This document shows, piece after piece, positions 1-8,310 of a DNA stretch of 64,000 nt. Both the position numbers and the translations under genes were made by a program. Source of the stretch: Burkholderia sp. 4M9327F10 (lineage in GTDB: Bacteria; Pseudomonadota; Gammaproteobacteria; Burkholderiales; Burkholderiaceae). How positions within the stretch are numbered: position 1 is the stretch's first letter; every line of letters begins with the position of its first letter. Where the stretch lies: the NCBI RefSeq assembly GCF_005503145.1, contig NZ_SCNV01000048.1:1-64000 (forward strand), given 5' to 3'. A model generated the notes under the pieces. It was given only the letters and a program-made list of their open reading frames with translations. It was not told where the DNA came from and searched no databases.

Positions 1-222
1 CCTTCGGACAGCCCCATCCCCACCCCACGCCAGCATTTCGCCTCGTGAAACAGTCCGCGCGCAACTGAAAAACAGAAAACCTCTTTTATTTCCAAAGGCT
101 TATCGGCTATTCTTCGTTTTGTTTCACGGAAACCAAGCGCTGAGCCACTGCTACGGACCTAACAGCAAGCCCATTTGCTCCAGATTGGCGAAAAAACCAC
201 CTGCCCCCACAAAGTTGTAGCA

Positions 223-240
223 AACAATACGTAAATTGTT
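223..240. promoter_or_regulatory. inverted repeat upstream of the KfrA-like gene
   Basis: AACAAT and ATTGTT flank a 6-bp spacer in an AT-rich stretch that ends 35 bp before the KfrA-like start codon. Proteins with a KfrA_N domain often repress their own promoter through inverted repeats, so an autoregulatory operator is plausible. The repeat is seen directly; the role is inferred. Confidence 0.4.
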
Positions 241-275
241 ATGATTCATCGAACCCTGGCAATATCGAGGTGTAA

Positions 276-1481
276 ATGAATCTGGATGAGGAACGGCAAG
301 CGATCCGGCAGGAGCTTGAATCAATGCGTGAAAGCGGCGCCCGCCGTCAGGAACTGTCGCTGCACGCCTGTAAGCGTCTTTTCTTCGACCTTGGCATCCG
401 GCCATCCATGGCTGCCGTTCGCGATCTGACTCAAACAGGCAGCGCAAGTGACATTCCCAAAGATATCGACAGCTTCTGGGAGCGCATCCGTACCGCTTCA
501 AGGGTGCGGGTCGGCGCCGGCAGTATCCCCAAAGTTCTTGAAGACCGTGCCGGTGAACTCCTCGGTGCGTTGTTCGAGGAAGCGATCGCCCACGCGCGCG
601 CTACATTCGACGGGGAGCGTGCTGATATCCAGACGCAGATAGAGGCAGCGGAACAGGAAACGCGCGAGGCGGAAATTCGCCGGCAGGCTTCCGACGACGC
701 CATTCGCCGCAGCGAAGCAAGAGCAGATGCAGCCTGGGAACGCGTTCGTGCGCTTGAGAGCGAACTGGTGATGGCCAATTCCCACGGCACGGCCCACCAG
801 GATAGTTTGCAAGCCAGCGTGCGCCGGCTCGACGCGGAAAATGAAACCTTGCGCAAGCGCGTGGAAACCGAGCAGTCCACCAACGCCGCTCTGCGCGACA
901 GGATCGATGCGCTGCATCTGGATTTGCGCCACAGCACCGAACATTACGCCCAGCAGATCAAGGACGCCGTCGCCGAGGCCGAACGACGCATCAAGCCCAT
1001 GCTGGTCGAGCTCGACTCGTTGCGCAGCATGGCTGCGACGTATCAATCCGGCGTGCGTGATGCCAGCCGCAAGGAATTCGAGTTTATCCAGCAGATCGCG
1101 GCTGCCAAGGCTCGCGGCGATCGCCTGGACGCGCAACTGCGCGAACAATCCGACGAACTCGATGCGCTCACCAAGGAAATCGAGGTCTTGCGCGCGCAAC
1201 AAGGCGTGGATCCTGCCGTCGCGGATCTGCTGTGCACGCTAGCCAGTTCCGGCCGCTTGGGTGATGCCGAAATGGCGACGATCGGCACCATTGCGGACGG
1301 TCATGTCGTGCTGCCGCTACGTTGCCCGAAATGCGAGGAAGGTGAACCCGAACTCTCGGAGGTCGATCACCGCTACGAACTCCAGTGTCCCGAGTGCGAA
1401 CACTCGTCCGGGCTCGGACACTCCCGTCTCGAGGCGGTGACGCGGTTTTTGTCTTTGCGACCGGTGACCTCGGCGGCTTAG
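276..1481 (+). CDS. KfrA_N-domain coiled-coil DNA-binding protein with C-terminal Cys cluster
   Basis: A 401-residue protein. Residues about 1-115 resemble the KfrA N-terminal DNA-binding domain known from plasmid maintenance regulators (helical, with an SMAAVRDL-type recognition segment). Residues about 120-320 are a long charged heptad-rich coiled coil. The end carries two CPxC pairs (CPKC and CPEC, residues about 350-375) that look like a small zinc ribbon, an uncommon addition to this family. The start ATG is preceded by GAGG at a good distance. KfrA proteins bind DNA and can form filaments that help segregation or repress transcription; here the gene is chromosomal-looking. It converges on a recombinase-like gene 104 bp away. 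Alternative reading: a nucleoid-associated or phage-defence protein of unknown role. Confidence 0.75.
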   Translation: MNLDEERQAIRQELESMRESGARRQELSLHACKRLFFDLGIRPSMAAVRDLTQTGSASDIPKDIDSFWERIRTASRVRVGAGSIPKVLEDRAGELLGALFEEAIAHARATFDGERADIQTQIEAAEQETREAEIRRQASDDAIRRSEARADAAWERVRALESELVMANSHGTAHQDSLQASVRRLDAENETLRKRVETEQSTNAALRDRIDALHLDLRHSTEHYAQQIKDAVAEAERRIKPMLVELDSLRSMAATYQSGVRDASRKEFEFIQQIAAAKARGDRLDAQLREQSDELDALTKEIEVLRAQQGVDPAVADLLCTLASSGRLGDAEMATIGTIADGHVVLPLRCPKCEEGEPELSEVDHRYELQCPECEHSSGLGHSRLEAVTRFLSLRPVTSAA

Positions 1482-1524
1482 ATGGAACTCACCGGATTCG
1501 CCGCCATGCAGCAGGAAAGGGGCT

Positions 1525-1570
1525 AAAGGTGAGCGAATTCGGGACCGAAAAGGTGAGGCTTTTCAGGAAA
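1525..1570 (+). repeat. dispersed GGTGAG element, two copies
   Basis: Two direct copies, with GGTGAG at 1528 and 1552, lie between the converging ends of the KfrA-like and recombinase-like genes. The first is GGTGAG-N3-ATTCGGGA and the second GGTGAG-N3-TTTCAGGA. They match elements at 9221, 13920, 34504 and 51091. Confidence 0.6.
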
Positions 1571-1585
1571 GTTTTCGCACGCTTA

Positions 1586-2644
1586 TCAGGCCTGGCGCCC
1601 GCCAGGCGTTGCAATTCCTTCCGTTGCCGAACCGGATTGCACTGCGTCAGATGTCAGGGTTTCCTGCTGTTCTGACCAGGTCGTCCAGGCGCGATGCAGT
1701 CTGTTAGCGGAAACCGGCTGCATAAAGCCGAGCCACTGCCCGACGAGATCTGGGGCAACGCCCGTTTCGAACAGGTCGGCGGCGAACGTGTTGCGCAGGG
1801 TCTGCGGACTCGCACGCGACTCGCGCGACTCAGCAAAACCCGCGGCTTCGATCAATGCGTCGACCGACCGCAGCATGGTGGCCTTGTGCATGGGCCGGCC
1901 GGAAGGCGAGGCGGGAAACACCAGATTGCCAGCGAGTTCGGATAGACGCCGTTCGGCAAGCCAGGCATCCACTGCCGCGACGGCGAAGGGTGCGAGTCGT
2001 GTGCGCCGGGTCATCGCCGGGTTCGGTGACTCGATGGTCACCCACGGTGAACTCGGTGTCACGCAACTAACCGTTAGCGATCGTGCCTCGCCGGTCTTCA
2101 ATCCTCCACCTAGAAACATCGCAATCAGCGCACGGTCACGGCGTTCCCGCCAGCGCTGCGCTGCGGACAGTTCGCTGACCGGCGAGAACAGATGGGCTAT
2201 CAGCAGCGCCCGCTCCTGCGTGGTCAGAAAACCGGTTGGTTCGTTATCCAGAGCATTGCGCCACGCGGCTTCACCGTCCTGGGCGACAAACCGTGCAGGG
2301 TTTGTCGACGCGAGTTCGATTTCCCGAACATGATCGAGCACGCGCTCGATCAGCCGCAAATAGCGGACACGCTGCGGTTTGCGGATTGCCAGTCCGGCAA
2401 CGAAGTCGGCGATTGTGCGGGTATCGACGGTCATGAGGGTCTTGTGCCTGACCGCCATCCAGTCGAGAAAGAGCCCCCACTGCGCCTGATACACCTCGGC
2501 CGACGAGCGGCGAAAGTGTTGCTTCGAGAGCCAGGCGTCGAAAGCGATGCGCGGATCGCGACGCCAGTCTTCACGTTCGCGATCGAACAGGTCGGAGGTG
2601 GGGATGTCTCGGTCGGCGGAGCCGGACGAGTGGGGAGAGACCAT
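1586..2644 (-). CDS. tyrosine-recombinase-fold protein, catalytically degenerate
   Basis: A 352-residue protein with the two-domain layout of phage-type integrases: an N-terminal SAM-like core-binding domain (about 35-120) and a catalytic-like domain (about 145-335). Typical landmarks are recognisable but altered. GLR...E is GLKTGEARSL (first Arg to Lys). HxLRH is QTLRN (only the second Arg kept). The final LGH...Y motif reads LGFMQPVSANRLHRAW, with His replaced by Phe and Leu where the nucleophilic Tyr is expected. It is therefore unlikely to cut DNA and may act as a DNA-binding protein. The frame is open throughout, so this is not simple decay. No clear ribosome-binding site precedes the ATG. 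It converges with the KfrA_N gene, which may be its partner. Confidence 0.75.
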   Translation of the reverse strand: MVSPHSSGSADRDIPTSDLFDREREDWRRDPRIAFDAWLSKQHFRRSSAEVYQAQWGLFLDWMAVRHKTLMTVDTRTIADFVAGLAIRKPQRVRYLRLIERVLDHVREIELASTNPARFVAQDGEAAWRNALDNEPTGFLTTQERALLIAHLFSPVSELSAAQRWRERRDRALIAMFLGGGLKTGEARSLTVSCVTPSSPWVTIESPNPAMTRRTRLAPFAVAAVDAWLAERRLSELAGNLVFPASPSGRPMHKATMLRSVDALIEAAGFAESRESRASPQTLRNTFAADLFETGVAPDLVGQWLGFMQPVSANRLHRAWTTWSEQQETLTSDAVQSGSATEGIATPGGRQA

Positions 2645-2756
2645 GATCTGATTTACCGTTAGTTGCGTATTATTGTAGGTCAGGCTTCTCCGTTTCGATA
2701 GTCAACATGATCCGATCATTGGACCGGGCAGACCGCCCGGTCGAGGGCGCCCGCGC

Positions 2757-3155
2757 TCAGTCGCCCCAGGCGCGCGTGCGTCGAAGCGCACCCTGAACCG
2801 GCACGGCCTGCGCCGCGCGGCGGTGCGCTTCTTCATAGACGGAAACCGCAAACGCGAACACCGCCGGCAACGCGTTCGACGCGCCGAAATCCACCGGATC
2901 GTCGGTCTCGGGATAAGGGAGCGCGGAGGGTCGCTGGAACAGGCCAAGCATCAGTGCATCATGCCTGCTGGCGAAGCCAAGGTCGGCGAGGGCTTCCGCC
3001 TCGATAGCGTGGAGTAGCCGCCAGGTGAGCGGAACTTGCTGCGCGATATAGCGCGCAGCAATATTGCGGACGATGTGTTCGAGATCGCGCGCCGCGGTCT
3101 GAAAGCGCAGCGCAGCCAGGCCGTGGTCGGCGTGGTGGGTTGTCAGTTCGTTCAT
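2757..3155 (-). CDS. small hypothetical protein under SOS control
   Basis: I do not recognise the family. The chosen ATG (3155) is preceded by GGAG at good spacing, giving 132 residues; an upstream start at 3230 would run through the LexA box and lacks a ribosome-binding site. The protein is soluble and mostly helical, with no signal peptide or membrane segment. It contains an Ala/Leu-rich N-terminal half and a mid-region ending in PYPETDDPVDFG. A LexA-type box lies 26 bp upstream, within a promoter of the form TTGAGC-17 bp-TATACC, so it should be induced by DNA damage. No other gene shares that promoter. Confidence 0.6.
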   Translation of the reverse strand: MNELTTHHADHGLAALRFQTAARDLEHIVRNIAARYIAQQVPLTWRLLHAIEAEALADLGFASRHDALMLGLFQRPSALPYPETDDPVDFGASNALPAVFAFAVSVYEEAHRRAAQAVPVQGALRRTRAWGD

Positions 3156-3180
3156 TTCGGCTCCGGTCAATCTGGGTATA

Positions 3181-3196
3181 CTGTACAAATATACAG
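3181..3196. promoter_or_regulatory. LexA (SOS) box
   Basis: CTGT-N8-ACAG with an AT-rich core, an exact match to the beta/gamma-proteobacterial LexA consensus. On the minus strand it fills the 17-bp spacer between TTGAGC and TATACC, which is where a repressor would block RNA polymerase. The start codon of the small minus-strand gene is 26 bp away. Confidence 0.8.
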
Positions 3197-3283
3197 TGCT
3201 CAAATCAACCTCGGTCGAATGGCCAAGCATCCACGCCCTCGTCGAAATGTTATGCGCATAAAGGTGCGCGTCGCTCCCGGCGT

Positions 3284-3898
3284 TCAGCCGTGAATCACCA
3301 CCAATAGAGCTTTCGCCTCGCTCTTGCCGGCATTGCGAATGGCGTGCGGTTCGTCGGCGACATAGCGTGCCGTGTCCGCCGCCTTCAGCCGCTTGGTAGT
3401 GCCCGCCGCCTCAATTTCAATCGACCCGTTCAGCACGGTCAGATGCTCGCGGGTACCCGGCTCGTGCGCATTCGACACCAGCGCCCCGCCCGCCTGCAGC
3501 GTCAACTCGTACCACTCGAACTTGCCTGCCAGCTCGATCGGCCCCCACACGCGCAACTGATATTTGGCGTCGTGACCGCTGAGCGTGGGAATCTCGTGCG
3601 GCCCGGACACGGCAATGGCTTCCGGCGCCTTCTGCTGCGCGAACAGCGAATCAAGACTGACGCCCAGCGCATTGGTGAGCCGCCAGGCGACCGCAATGGT
3701 CGGATTGGCCTTGTCGCGCTCGATTTCCGACAGCATCGACTTCGACACGCCCGCCGCGCGCGACAGGTCGTCGAGCGTCATACGGCGTTCGCTGCGCAGC
3801 CGCTGAATCTGTTCGCCCACTCGCGGCGGTGCTGCCACGGTTTGGGCTAAAGTGGGTGCAGCGCTGGGTGCTGCGCGCCGGGTTCCCGAACTTGCCAT
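3284..3898 (-). CDS. XRE-family regulator with cupin domain
   Basis: A 204-residue two-domain regulator. Residues about 28-82 form a helix-turn-helix of the XRE/SinR type (TLDDLSRAAGVSKSMLSEIE). Residues about 105-200 form a small cupin beta-barrel that usually senses a ligand (APGTREHLTVL region, then TARYVADEPHAI). It is transcribed divergently from kbl-tdh across a 151-bp gap rich in CGAAC/GTTCG half-sites, so control of the threonine-catabolic operon and of itself is the natural inference. The family also regulates polyamine and amino-acid catabolism; the inducer here is unknown. Confidence 0.85.
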   Translation of the reverse strand: MASSGTRRAAPSAAPTLAQTVAAPPRVGEQIQRLRSERRMTLDDLSRAAGVSKSMLSEIERDKANPTIAVAWRLTNALGVSLDSLFAQQKAPEAIAVSGPHEIPTLSGHDAKYQLRVWGPIELAGKFEWYELTLQAGGALVSNAHEPGTREHLTVLNGSIEIEAAGTTKRLKAADTARYVADEPHAIRNAGKSEAKALLVVIHG

Positions 3899-3921
3899 TT
3901 TCCGACCTATCGTTTAGAGTT

Positions 3922-3974
3922 GTTCGACATACCGAACTTGTGTTCGGAAAATCGAAATTGTTCGGTAAAACCGA
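3922..3974. promoter_or_regulatory. cluster of CGAAC/GTTCG inverted repeats between XRE gene and kbl
   Basis: Three overlapping dyads: GTTCG-N6-CGAAC (3922-3937), CCGAAC-N4-GTTCGG (3932-3947) and TCGGT-N3-ACCGA (3962-3974). They lie between the divergent starts and are the likely operators of the XRE-cupin protein. The repeats are seen; binding is inferred. Confidence 0.6.
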
Positions 3975-4049
3975 TATCCAACTATAGCAGGCCGTCATCG
4001 CGCCGAACATCACGGCGGCACGGTCTACCTCCCTTCAGGAGACTGATGT

Positions 4050-5249
4050 ATGCGTGAACCCTACCTCGCTCATCTGCGCAGCACGCTCGAGCAGATCCGC
4101 GCCGACGGCTTCTACAAGACCGAGCGCGTGATTGCGAGCCCGCAGTCGGCTGACGTGCAGCTTGCGGACGGCTCGGAGGTCCTGAACTTCTGCGCCAACA
4201 ACTATCTGGGCCTCGCTGACGACGCGCGCCTGATCGCCGCGGCCAAAGACGGACTCGATCGCGACGGCTTCGGCATGGCCTCGGTGCGCTTCATTTGCGG
4301 CACGCAGACCGTGCACAAGGAACTGGAGCAGGCGCTCGCCGCATTCTTGCAGACCGACGACTGCATTCTGTATTCGAGCTGTTTCGATGCGAACGGCGGT
4401 CTGTTCGAAACGCTGCTCGACGAATCCGACGCCATCATCAGCGACGAACTGAACCACGCCAGCATCATCGACGGTGTGCGGCTCTCGAAGGCCAAGCGCT
4501 TTCGCTACAGGAACAACGATCTCGCCGACCTCGAAGCGAAGCTGAAAGAAGCCGACGCCGCCGGCGCGCGCTTCAAGCTGATCGCCACGGACGGTGTGTT
4601 TTCGATGGACGGCATCATTGCCGATCTCGCCGGCATCTGCGATCTGGCCGACCGTTACGGCGCCCTCGTAATGGTGGACGATTCGCACGCCGTGGGTTTT
4701 ATCGGCGAACACGGCCGCGGCACGCCGGAACATTGCGGTGTGCTTTCGCGCGTCGACATCATTACCGGCACACTCGGCAAAGCCCTGGGCGGCGCATCGG
4801 GTGGCTATGTGGCAGCGCGCAAGGAAATCGTCGAACTGCTGCGGCAGCGCTCGCGCCCGTATCTGTTTTCGAACACGCTCACGCCGAGCATCGCCGCGGC
4901 GTCGCTCAAAGTACTCGAACTGCTCGCCAGCACGGAAGGCGCGCAACTGCGCGCACGCGTGCGGGCAAACGGCGCGCATTTCCGCAGCAAGATGAGCGCG
5001 CTCGGTTTCACGCTGGTCCCGGGCGAACACCCGATCATCCCGGTGATGCTCGGCGACGCGCAACTCGCTTCGCGCATGGCCGATGCGTTGCTCAAGGAAG
5101 GCGTCTACGTGATCGGCTTTTCGTTCCCGGTGGTGCCCAAGGGCCGGGCACGCATCCGCACGCAGATGAGCGCGGCGCATACGACTGAACAGATCGACCG
5201 CGCCGTGGATGCATTTGCACGCGTGGGCCGTTCGCTCGGCATCATCTAA
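4050..5249 (+). CDS. kbl: 2-amino-3-ketobutyrate CoA ligase (glycine C-acetyltransferase)
   Basis: A 399-residue PLP enzyme of the alpha-oxoamine synthase family. It cleaves 2-amino-3-oxobutyrate with CoA into glycine and acetyl-CoA, the second step of threonine breakdown. Visible features: NFCANNYLGLA near the N-terminus, the DDSHAVGFIG segment (Asp holding the PLP ring nitrogen, about 210-219), and GTLGKALGG with the PLP lysine at K244. Length is standard. AGGAG precedes the ATG. tdh follows 13 bp downstream, so the pair is an operon that handles the unstable intermediate in sequence. Confidence 0.95.
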   Translation: MREPYLAHLRSTLEQIRADGFYKTERVIASPQSADVQLADGSEVLNFCANNYLGLADDARLIAAAKDGLDRDGFGMASVRFICGTQTVHKELEQALAAFLQTDDCILYSSCFDANGGLFETLLDESDAIISDELNHASIIDGVRLSKAKRFRYRNNDLADLEAKLKEADAAGARFKLIATDGVFSMDGIIADLAGICDLADRYGALVMVDDSHAVGFIGEHGRGTPEHCGVLSRVDIITGTLGKALGGASGGYVAARKEIVELLRQRSRPYLFSNTLTPSIAAASLKVLELLASTEGAQLRARVRANGAHFRSKMSALGFTLVPGEHPIIPVMLGDAQLASRMADALLKEGVYVIGFSFPVVPKGRARIRTQMSAAHTTEQIDRAVDAFARVGRSLGII

Positions 5250-5262
5250 CCTGGAGGCGCAC

Positions 5263-6291
5263 ATGAAAGCACTCGCAAAACTCGAACGCGCGCCGGGCCT
5301 GACGCTCACCGACGTACCGAAGCCCGAAGTCGGCCACAACGACGTGATGATCCGCATCAAGCGCACGGCAATCTGCGGCACGGATATCCACATCTGGAAG
5401 TGGGACGATTGGGCGCAGAAGACGATTCCCGTGCCGATGCACGTGGGTCACGAATACGTCGGCGAGATCGTCGAAATGGGCCAGGAAGTACGCGGCTTTG
5501 CCATTGGCGATCGCGTCTCGGGCGAAGGCCATATCACCTGCGGTTTCTGTCGCAACTGCCGCGCGGGGCGCCGGCATCTGTGCCGCAATACCACAGGCGT
5601 AGGCGTCAATCGTGAAGGCGCATTCGCCGAGTACCTGGTGATTCCCGCGTTCAACGCCTTCAAGATTCCGCCTGAAATCTCCGATGATCTCGCGGCGATC
5701 TTCGATCCGTTCGGCAATGCCACGCACACCGCGCTGTCGTTCAACCTGGTCGGCGAGGATGTGTTGATTACCGGCGCCGGACCGATCGGCATCATGGCGG
5801 TGGCGATTGCGAAGCACGTCGGCGCACGCAACGTCGTGATTACCGACGTCAACGACTACCGGCTCGAACTTGCCCGCAAGATGGGTGCGACGCGTGCCGT
5901 GAACGTTTCACGCGAATCGCTGCGCGACGTGATGGCCGATCTGCACATGACGGAAGGTTTCGATGTGGGCCTGGAAATGTCCGGCGTGCCGAGCGCGTTC
6001 ACCAGCATGCTCGAAGCAATGAATCACGGCGGCAAGGTTGCACTGCTGGGCATCCCGCCCGCCCAGACGGCGATCGACTGGAACCAGGTGATCTTCAAGG
6101 GGCTGGAAATCAAGGGCATCTACGGCCGCGAGATGTTCGAGACCTGGTACAAGATGGTTGCGATGCTGCAAAGCGGCCTGGACCTGTCGCCGATTCTCAC
6201 GCACCACTTTCCCGTCGACGATTACCAGCGCGCGTTTGCCACCATGCTCTCGGGCGAAAGCGGCAAGGTGATTCTCGACTGGACCGCCTAA
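5263..6291 (+). CDS. tdh: L-threonine 3-dehydrogenase
   Basis: A 342-residue zinc-dependent medium-chain dehydrogenase that oxidises L-threonine to 2-amino-3-oxobutyrate with NAD. Catalytic zinc ligands are visible as C38 and the GHE motif with H63; four structural-zinc cysteines are C93, C96, C99 and C107; the NAD-binding GAGPIG motif follows. The chosen ATG has GGAGG just upstream; a longer in-frame start at 5209 would overlap kbl and lacks support. Its stop overlaps by 4 bp the stop of the convergent YceI gene. Confidence 0.95.
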   Translation: MKALAKLERAPGLTLTDVPKPEVGHNDVMIRIKRTAICGTDIHIWKWDDWAQKTIPVPMHVGHEYVGEIVEMGQEVRGFAIGDRVSGEGHITCGFCRNCRAGRRHLCRNTTGVGVNREGAFAEYLVIPAFNAFKIPPEISDDLAAIFDPFGNATHTALSFNLVGEDVLITGAGPIGIMAVAIAKHVGARNVVITDVNDYRLELARKMGATRAVNVSRESLRDVMADLHMTEGFDVGLEMSGVPSAFTSMLEAMNHGGKVALLGIPPAQTAIDWNQVIFKGLEIKGIYGREMFETWYKMVAMLQSGLDLSPILTHHFPVDDYQRAFATMLSGESGKVILDWTA

Positions 6292-6938
6292 CCGCCTGCC
6301 ACCGGCCGGTCGAATTCCGCCTGAATCCGCACGTGGACGTCGTCGCCTACAGCGGGATACCACGTCCCCAGGCCGAACTTCGACCGGCTGAAACTGCCCT
6401 CGGCGGAAAAGCCGAGCGTGTCCTGTTTGGTCAGCGGATCGGGACCGAAGCCGTTGAACACCACATCGAGCGTGACCGGCGCGGTTGCGCCGCGAATCGT
6501 CAGATTGCCGCTGAGCTTGCCGCGCGCCTCGCCCGTGCGCTCAAAACCCGTGCTGACGAAGCGGATCTGCGGATACTGCGCCACGTCGAACATGTTGTCG
6601 CCCTTGACCAGCTTGTCGAGCAAGGGCACGTTGGTATCCACGCTCGCGGCGTCGATGGCCACCGCGACCGAGCTCTTGTCGAGACCGCCTGCGTTCCAGT
6701 CAAGCTGAGCGGTGGCGCGGTCAAAGCGCATCGTAAAGCGCGAGTACTTCAGATGGTCGACATCGAACGTGATGCTCCAATGATGCGGATCGAGCGTGTA
6801 CTGCCCGACCGGCACGCTCGCTTCGGTTTGCGTCACCGAGTGCGTGACGACCTGTAGCGGCGTACACGCGGCTGCCGCAGCCACCGCCACCATCGACAAT
6901 GCGCGCGCCATGACTGCGCGGACAGCGTAGTGCTTCAT
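6288..6938 (-). CDS. YceI-family lipoprotein
   Basis: A 216-residue protein with a lipoprotein-type signal (hydrophobic stretch ending AAAAC, Cys about residue 25) followed by a YceI lipocalin-like barrel: GQYTLDPHHWSITF at the start of the domain, DTNVPLLDKLVKGDNMFD and FVSTGFERTG further on. YceI proteins bind isoprenoid-type lipids in the periplasm; their role is often stress related. The start at 6938 is chosen because AGGAG precedes it and it gives a proper signal; a start at 7031 would add an Arg-rich non-signal extension. Convergent with tdh. Confidence 0.85.
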   Translation of the reverse strand: MKHYAVRAVMARALSMVAVAAAAACTPLQVVTHSVTQTEASVPVGQYTLDPHHWSITFDVDHLKYSRFTMRFDRATAQLDWNAGGLDKSSVAVAIDAASVDTNVPLLDKLVKGDNMFDVAQYPQIRFVSTGFERTGEARGKLSGNLTIRGATAPVTLDVVFNGFGPDPLTKQDTLGFSAEGSFSRSKFGLGTWYPAVGDDVHVRIQAEFDRPVAGG

Positions 6939-7101
6939 CGCTTTGCTCTCCTGATTCGCCCGACGCCACGATAACGCAAGCCGCGCCCCAACGGCAAAAA
7001 CGCGGGCTGGACTATTCGCGCGGATACCCAATACGTGCTTTCGAATTAAAACGCCATGGGAAGCGGAAAAATTCCATCGCGCGAATTTTTCTTGACGAAG
7101 G

Positions 7102-7115
7102 AGAATGATCGTTCT
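7102..7115. promoter_or_regulatory. candidate TetR operator
   Basis: AGAATGATCGTTCT, a near-perfect 14-bp dyad, sits directly after a TTGACG -35-like hexamer (7092) and 11 bp before the TetR start codon. Position and symmetry fit self-repression by the adjacent TetR protein. Confidence 0.55.
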
Positions 7116-7126
7116 ACCCTTCGTTC

Positions 7127-7768
7127 ATGGCTACTTCAAACGATCCCTTGAGCGCAGGCAGCGCTCGCGAACGCTTACTCGATGCCGCCGAGGCGTTGAT
7201 ATACGCCGGCGGCATCCATGCAACCGGGGTGGATGCGATCGTCCGGCAATCCGGTACGGCGCGCAAAAGCTTCTATACGTATTTCGAATCGAAGGATGCA
7301 TTGGTCGCCGCAGCGCTTGAGCGTCGCGACGAACGCTGGATGAACTGGTTCATCACGCACACGCTGCGCCACGGCAAGAGCCCGCGTACACGGCTGCTGG
7401 GCATGTTCGATGTCCTGCGCGAGTGGTTTGCCGCGGACGATTTCCACGGTTGCGCGTTCCTCAATGCTTCCGGCGAAATCGCCACACCTGAGGATCCGAT
7501 TCGCGTCGTCGCACGTGAGCACAAGGAGCGCCTGTTGGCGTTCGTGCGCGCGCAGTGCGACGAACTGATGGCCGAGGGCGGCGGCGCAGATAGCCGGCAC
7601 GCGGCGCGCCTCGCGCGGCAGTGGCTGATTCTGATCGACGGCGCGATCGGCGTGGCGTTGGTGAGCGGCGAACCCGACGTGGCACTCGACGCACGCGCCG
7701 CCGCCGAGCAATTGTTGAATGCGGAATCCACCAGCACTCGCACGCCATCCCGGCGCGCGTCCACCTGA
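7127..7768 (+). CDS. TetR/AcrR-family transcriptional regulator
   Basis: A 213-residue repressor. Residues about 14-60 form the TetR helix-turn-helix (LLDAAEALIYAGGIHATGVD, then SGTARKSFYTYFESKDAL). The helical ligand domain follows and contains FHGCAFLNASGEI, a segment typical of the subgroup near small oxidoreductase-like or YceI genes. No strong ribosome-binding site is seen, but the ATG matches the family length. A DUF1348 gene begins 14 bp after the stop and is probably co-transcribed and controlled by it. Confidence 0.88.
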   Translation: MATSNDPLSAGSARERLLDAAEALIYAGGIHATGVDAIVRQSGTARKSFYTYFESKDALVAAALERRDERWMNWFITHTLRHGKSPRTRLLGMFDVLREWFAADDFHGCAFLNASGEIATPEDPIRVVAREHKERLLAFVRAQCDELMAEGGGADSRHAARLARQWLILIDGAIGVALVSGEPDVALDARAAAEQLLNAESTSTRTPSRRAST

Positions 7769-7782
7769 CCTTTGGAGCAAAC

Positions 7783-8262
7783 ATGGCCGATAGCATCGAA
7801 ACTCGCCCACCTGTGCCGCCCTTCACGCGCGAAACCGCGATCCAGAAAGTGCGTGCTGCGGAAGATGGCTGGAATACCCGCGATGCGGAACACGTGTCGC
7901 TCGCCTACACGCCGCAGAGCGTGTGGCGCAATCGCGCAGAGTTCGTGACCGGGCGCGCGGAAATAGTCGGACTGTTGCGCCGCAAGTGGGCGAAGGAGCT
8001 CGACTATCGCTTGATCAAGGAGTTATGGGCCTACACGGACAACCGCATCGCGGTGCGCTTTGCTTACGAGTGGCACGATGATTCGGGCAACTGGTTCCGC
8101 TCGTACGGCAACGAAAACTGGGAGTTCGACGCAGACGGGTTAATGGCGCGCCGTCACGCGTCCATCAACGACAGGCCGATCCACGAAGCCGAGCGTCTGT
8201 ACCTCTGGCCGTTGGGGCGTCGTCCGGACGACCATCCGGGGCTGTCCGATCTCGGCCTGTGA
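7783..8262 (+). CDS. DUF1348 / NTF2-like protein
   Basis: A 159-residue protein of the SnoaL/NTF2-like fold, DUF1348 subgroup. Recognisable segments are KVRAAEDGWNTRD at the start, SVWRNRAEFVTGRAEI, ELWAYTDNRIAVRFAYEWHD and the GNENWEFD strand. Members are small conical alpha-beta proteins with a hydrophobic pocket; the reaction, if any, is unknown. GGAG lies just upstream of the ATG. The TetR gene immediately before it suggests induction by a small molecule. Confidence 0.85.
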   Translation: MADSIETRPPVPPFTRETAIQKVRAAEDGWNTRDAEHVSLAYTPQSVWRNRAEFVTGRAEIVGLLRRKWAKELDYRLIKELWAYTDNRIAVRFAYEWHDDSGNWFRSYGNENWEFDADGLMARRHASINDRPIHEAERLYLWPLGRRPDDHPGLSDLGL

Positions 8263-8284
8263 GTCAGCAGGAGACGCCGGATAC

Positions 8285-8310
8285 GGGAGCCGCATGAGCA
8301 CGCGGTTCCC
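8285..8310 (+). terminator. stem-loop after the DUF1348 gene
   Basis: GGGAGCCGC and GCGGTTCCC (one G-U type mismatch) flank an 8-base loop 22 bp after the stop codon. There is no T-run, so this is only a possible terminator. Confidence 0.35.

Noticed and set aside
1586..2644. Functional integrase of a genomic island
   Set aside because: Catalytic Tyr, first Arg and both His are replaced, and no attachment-site repeats or tRNA were seen.
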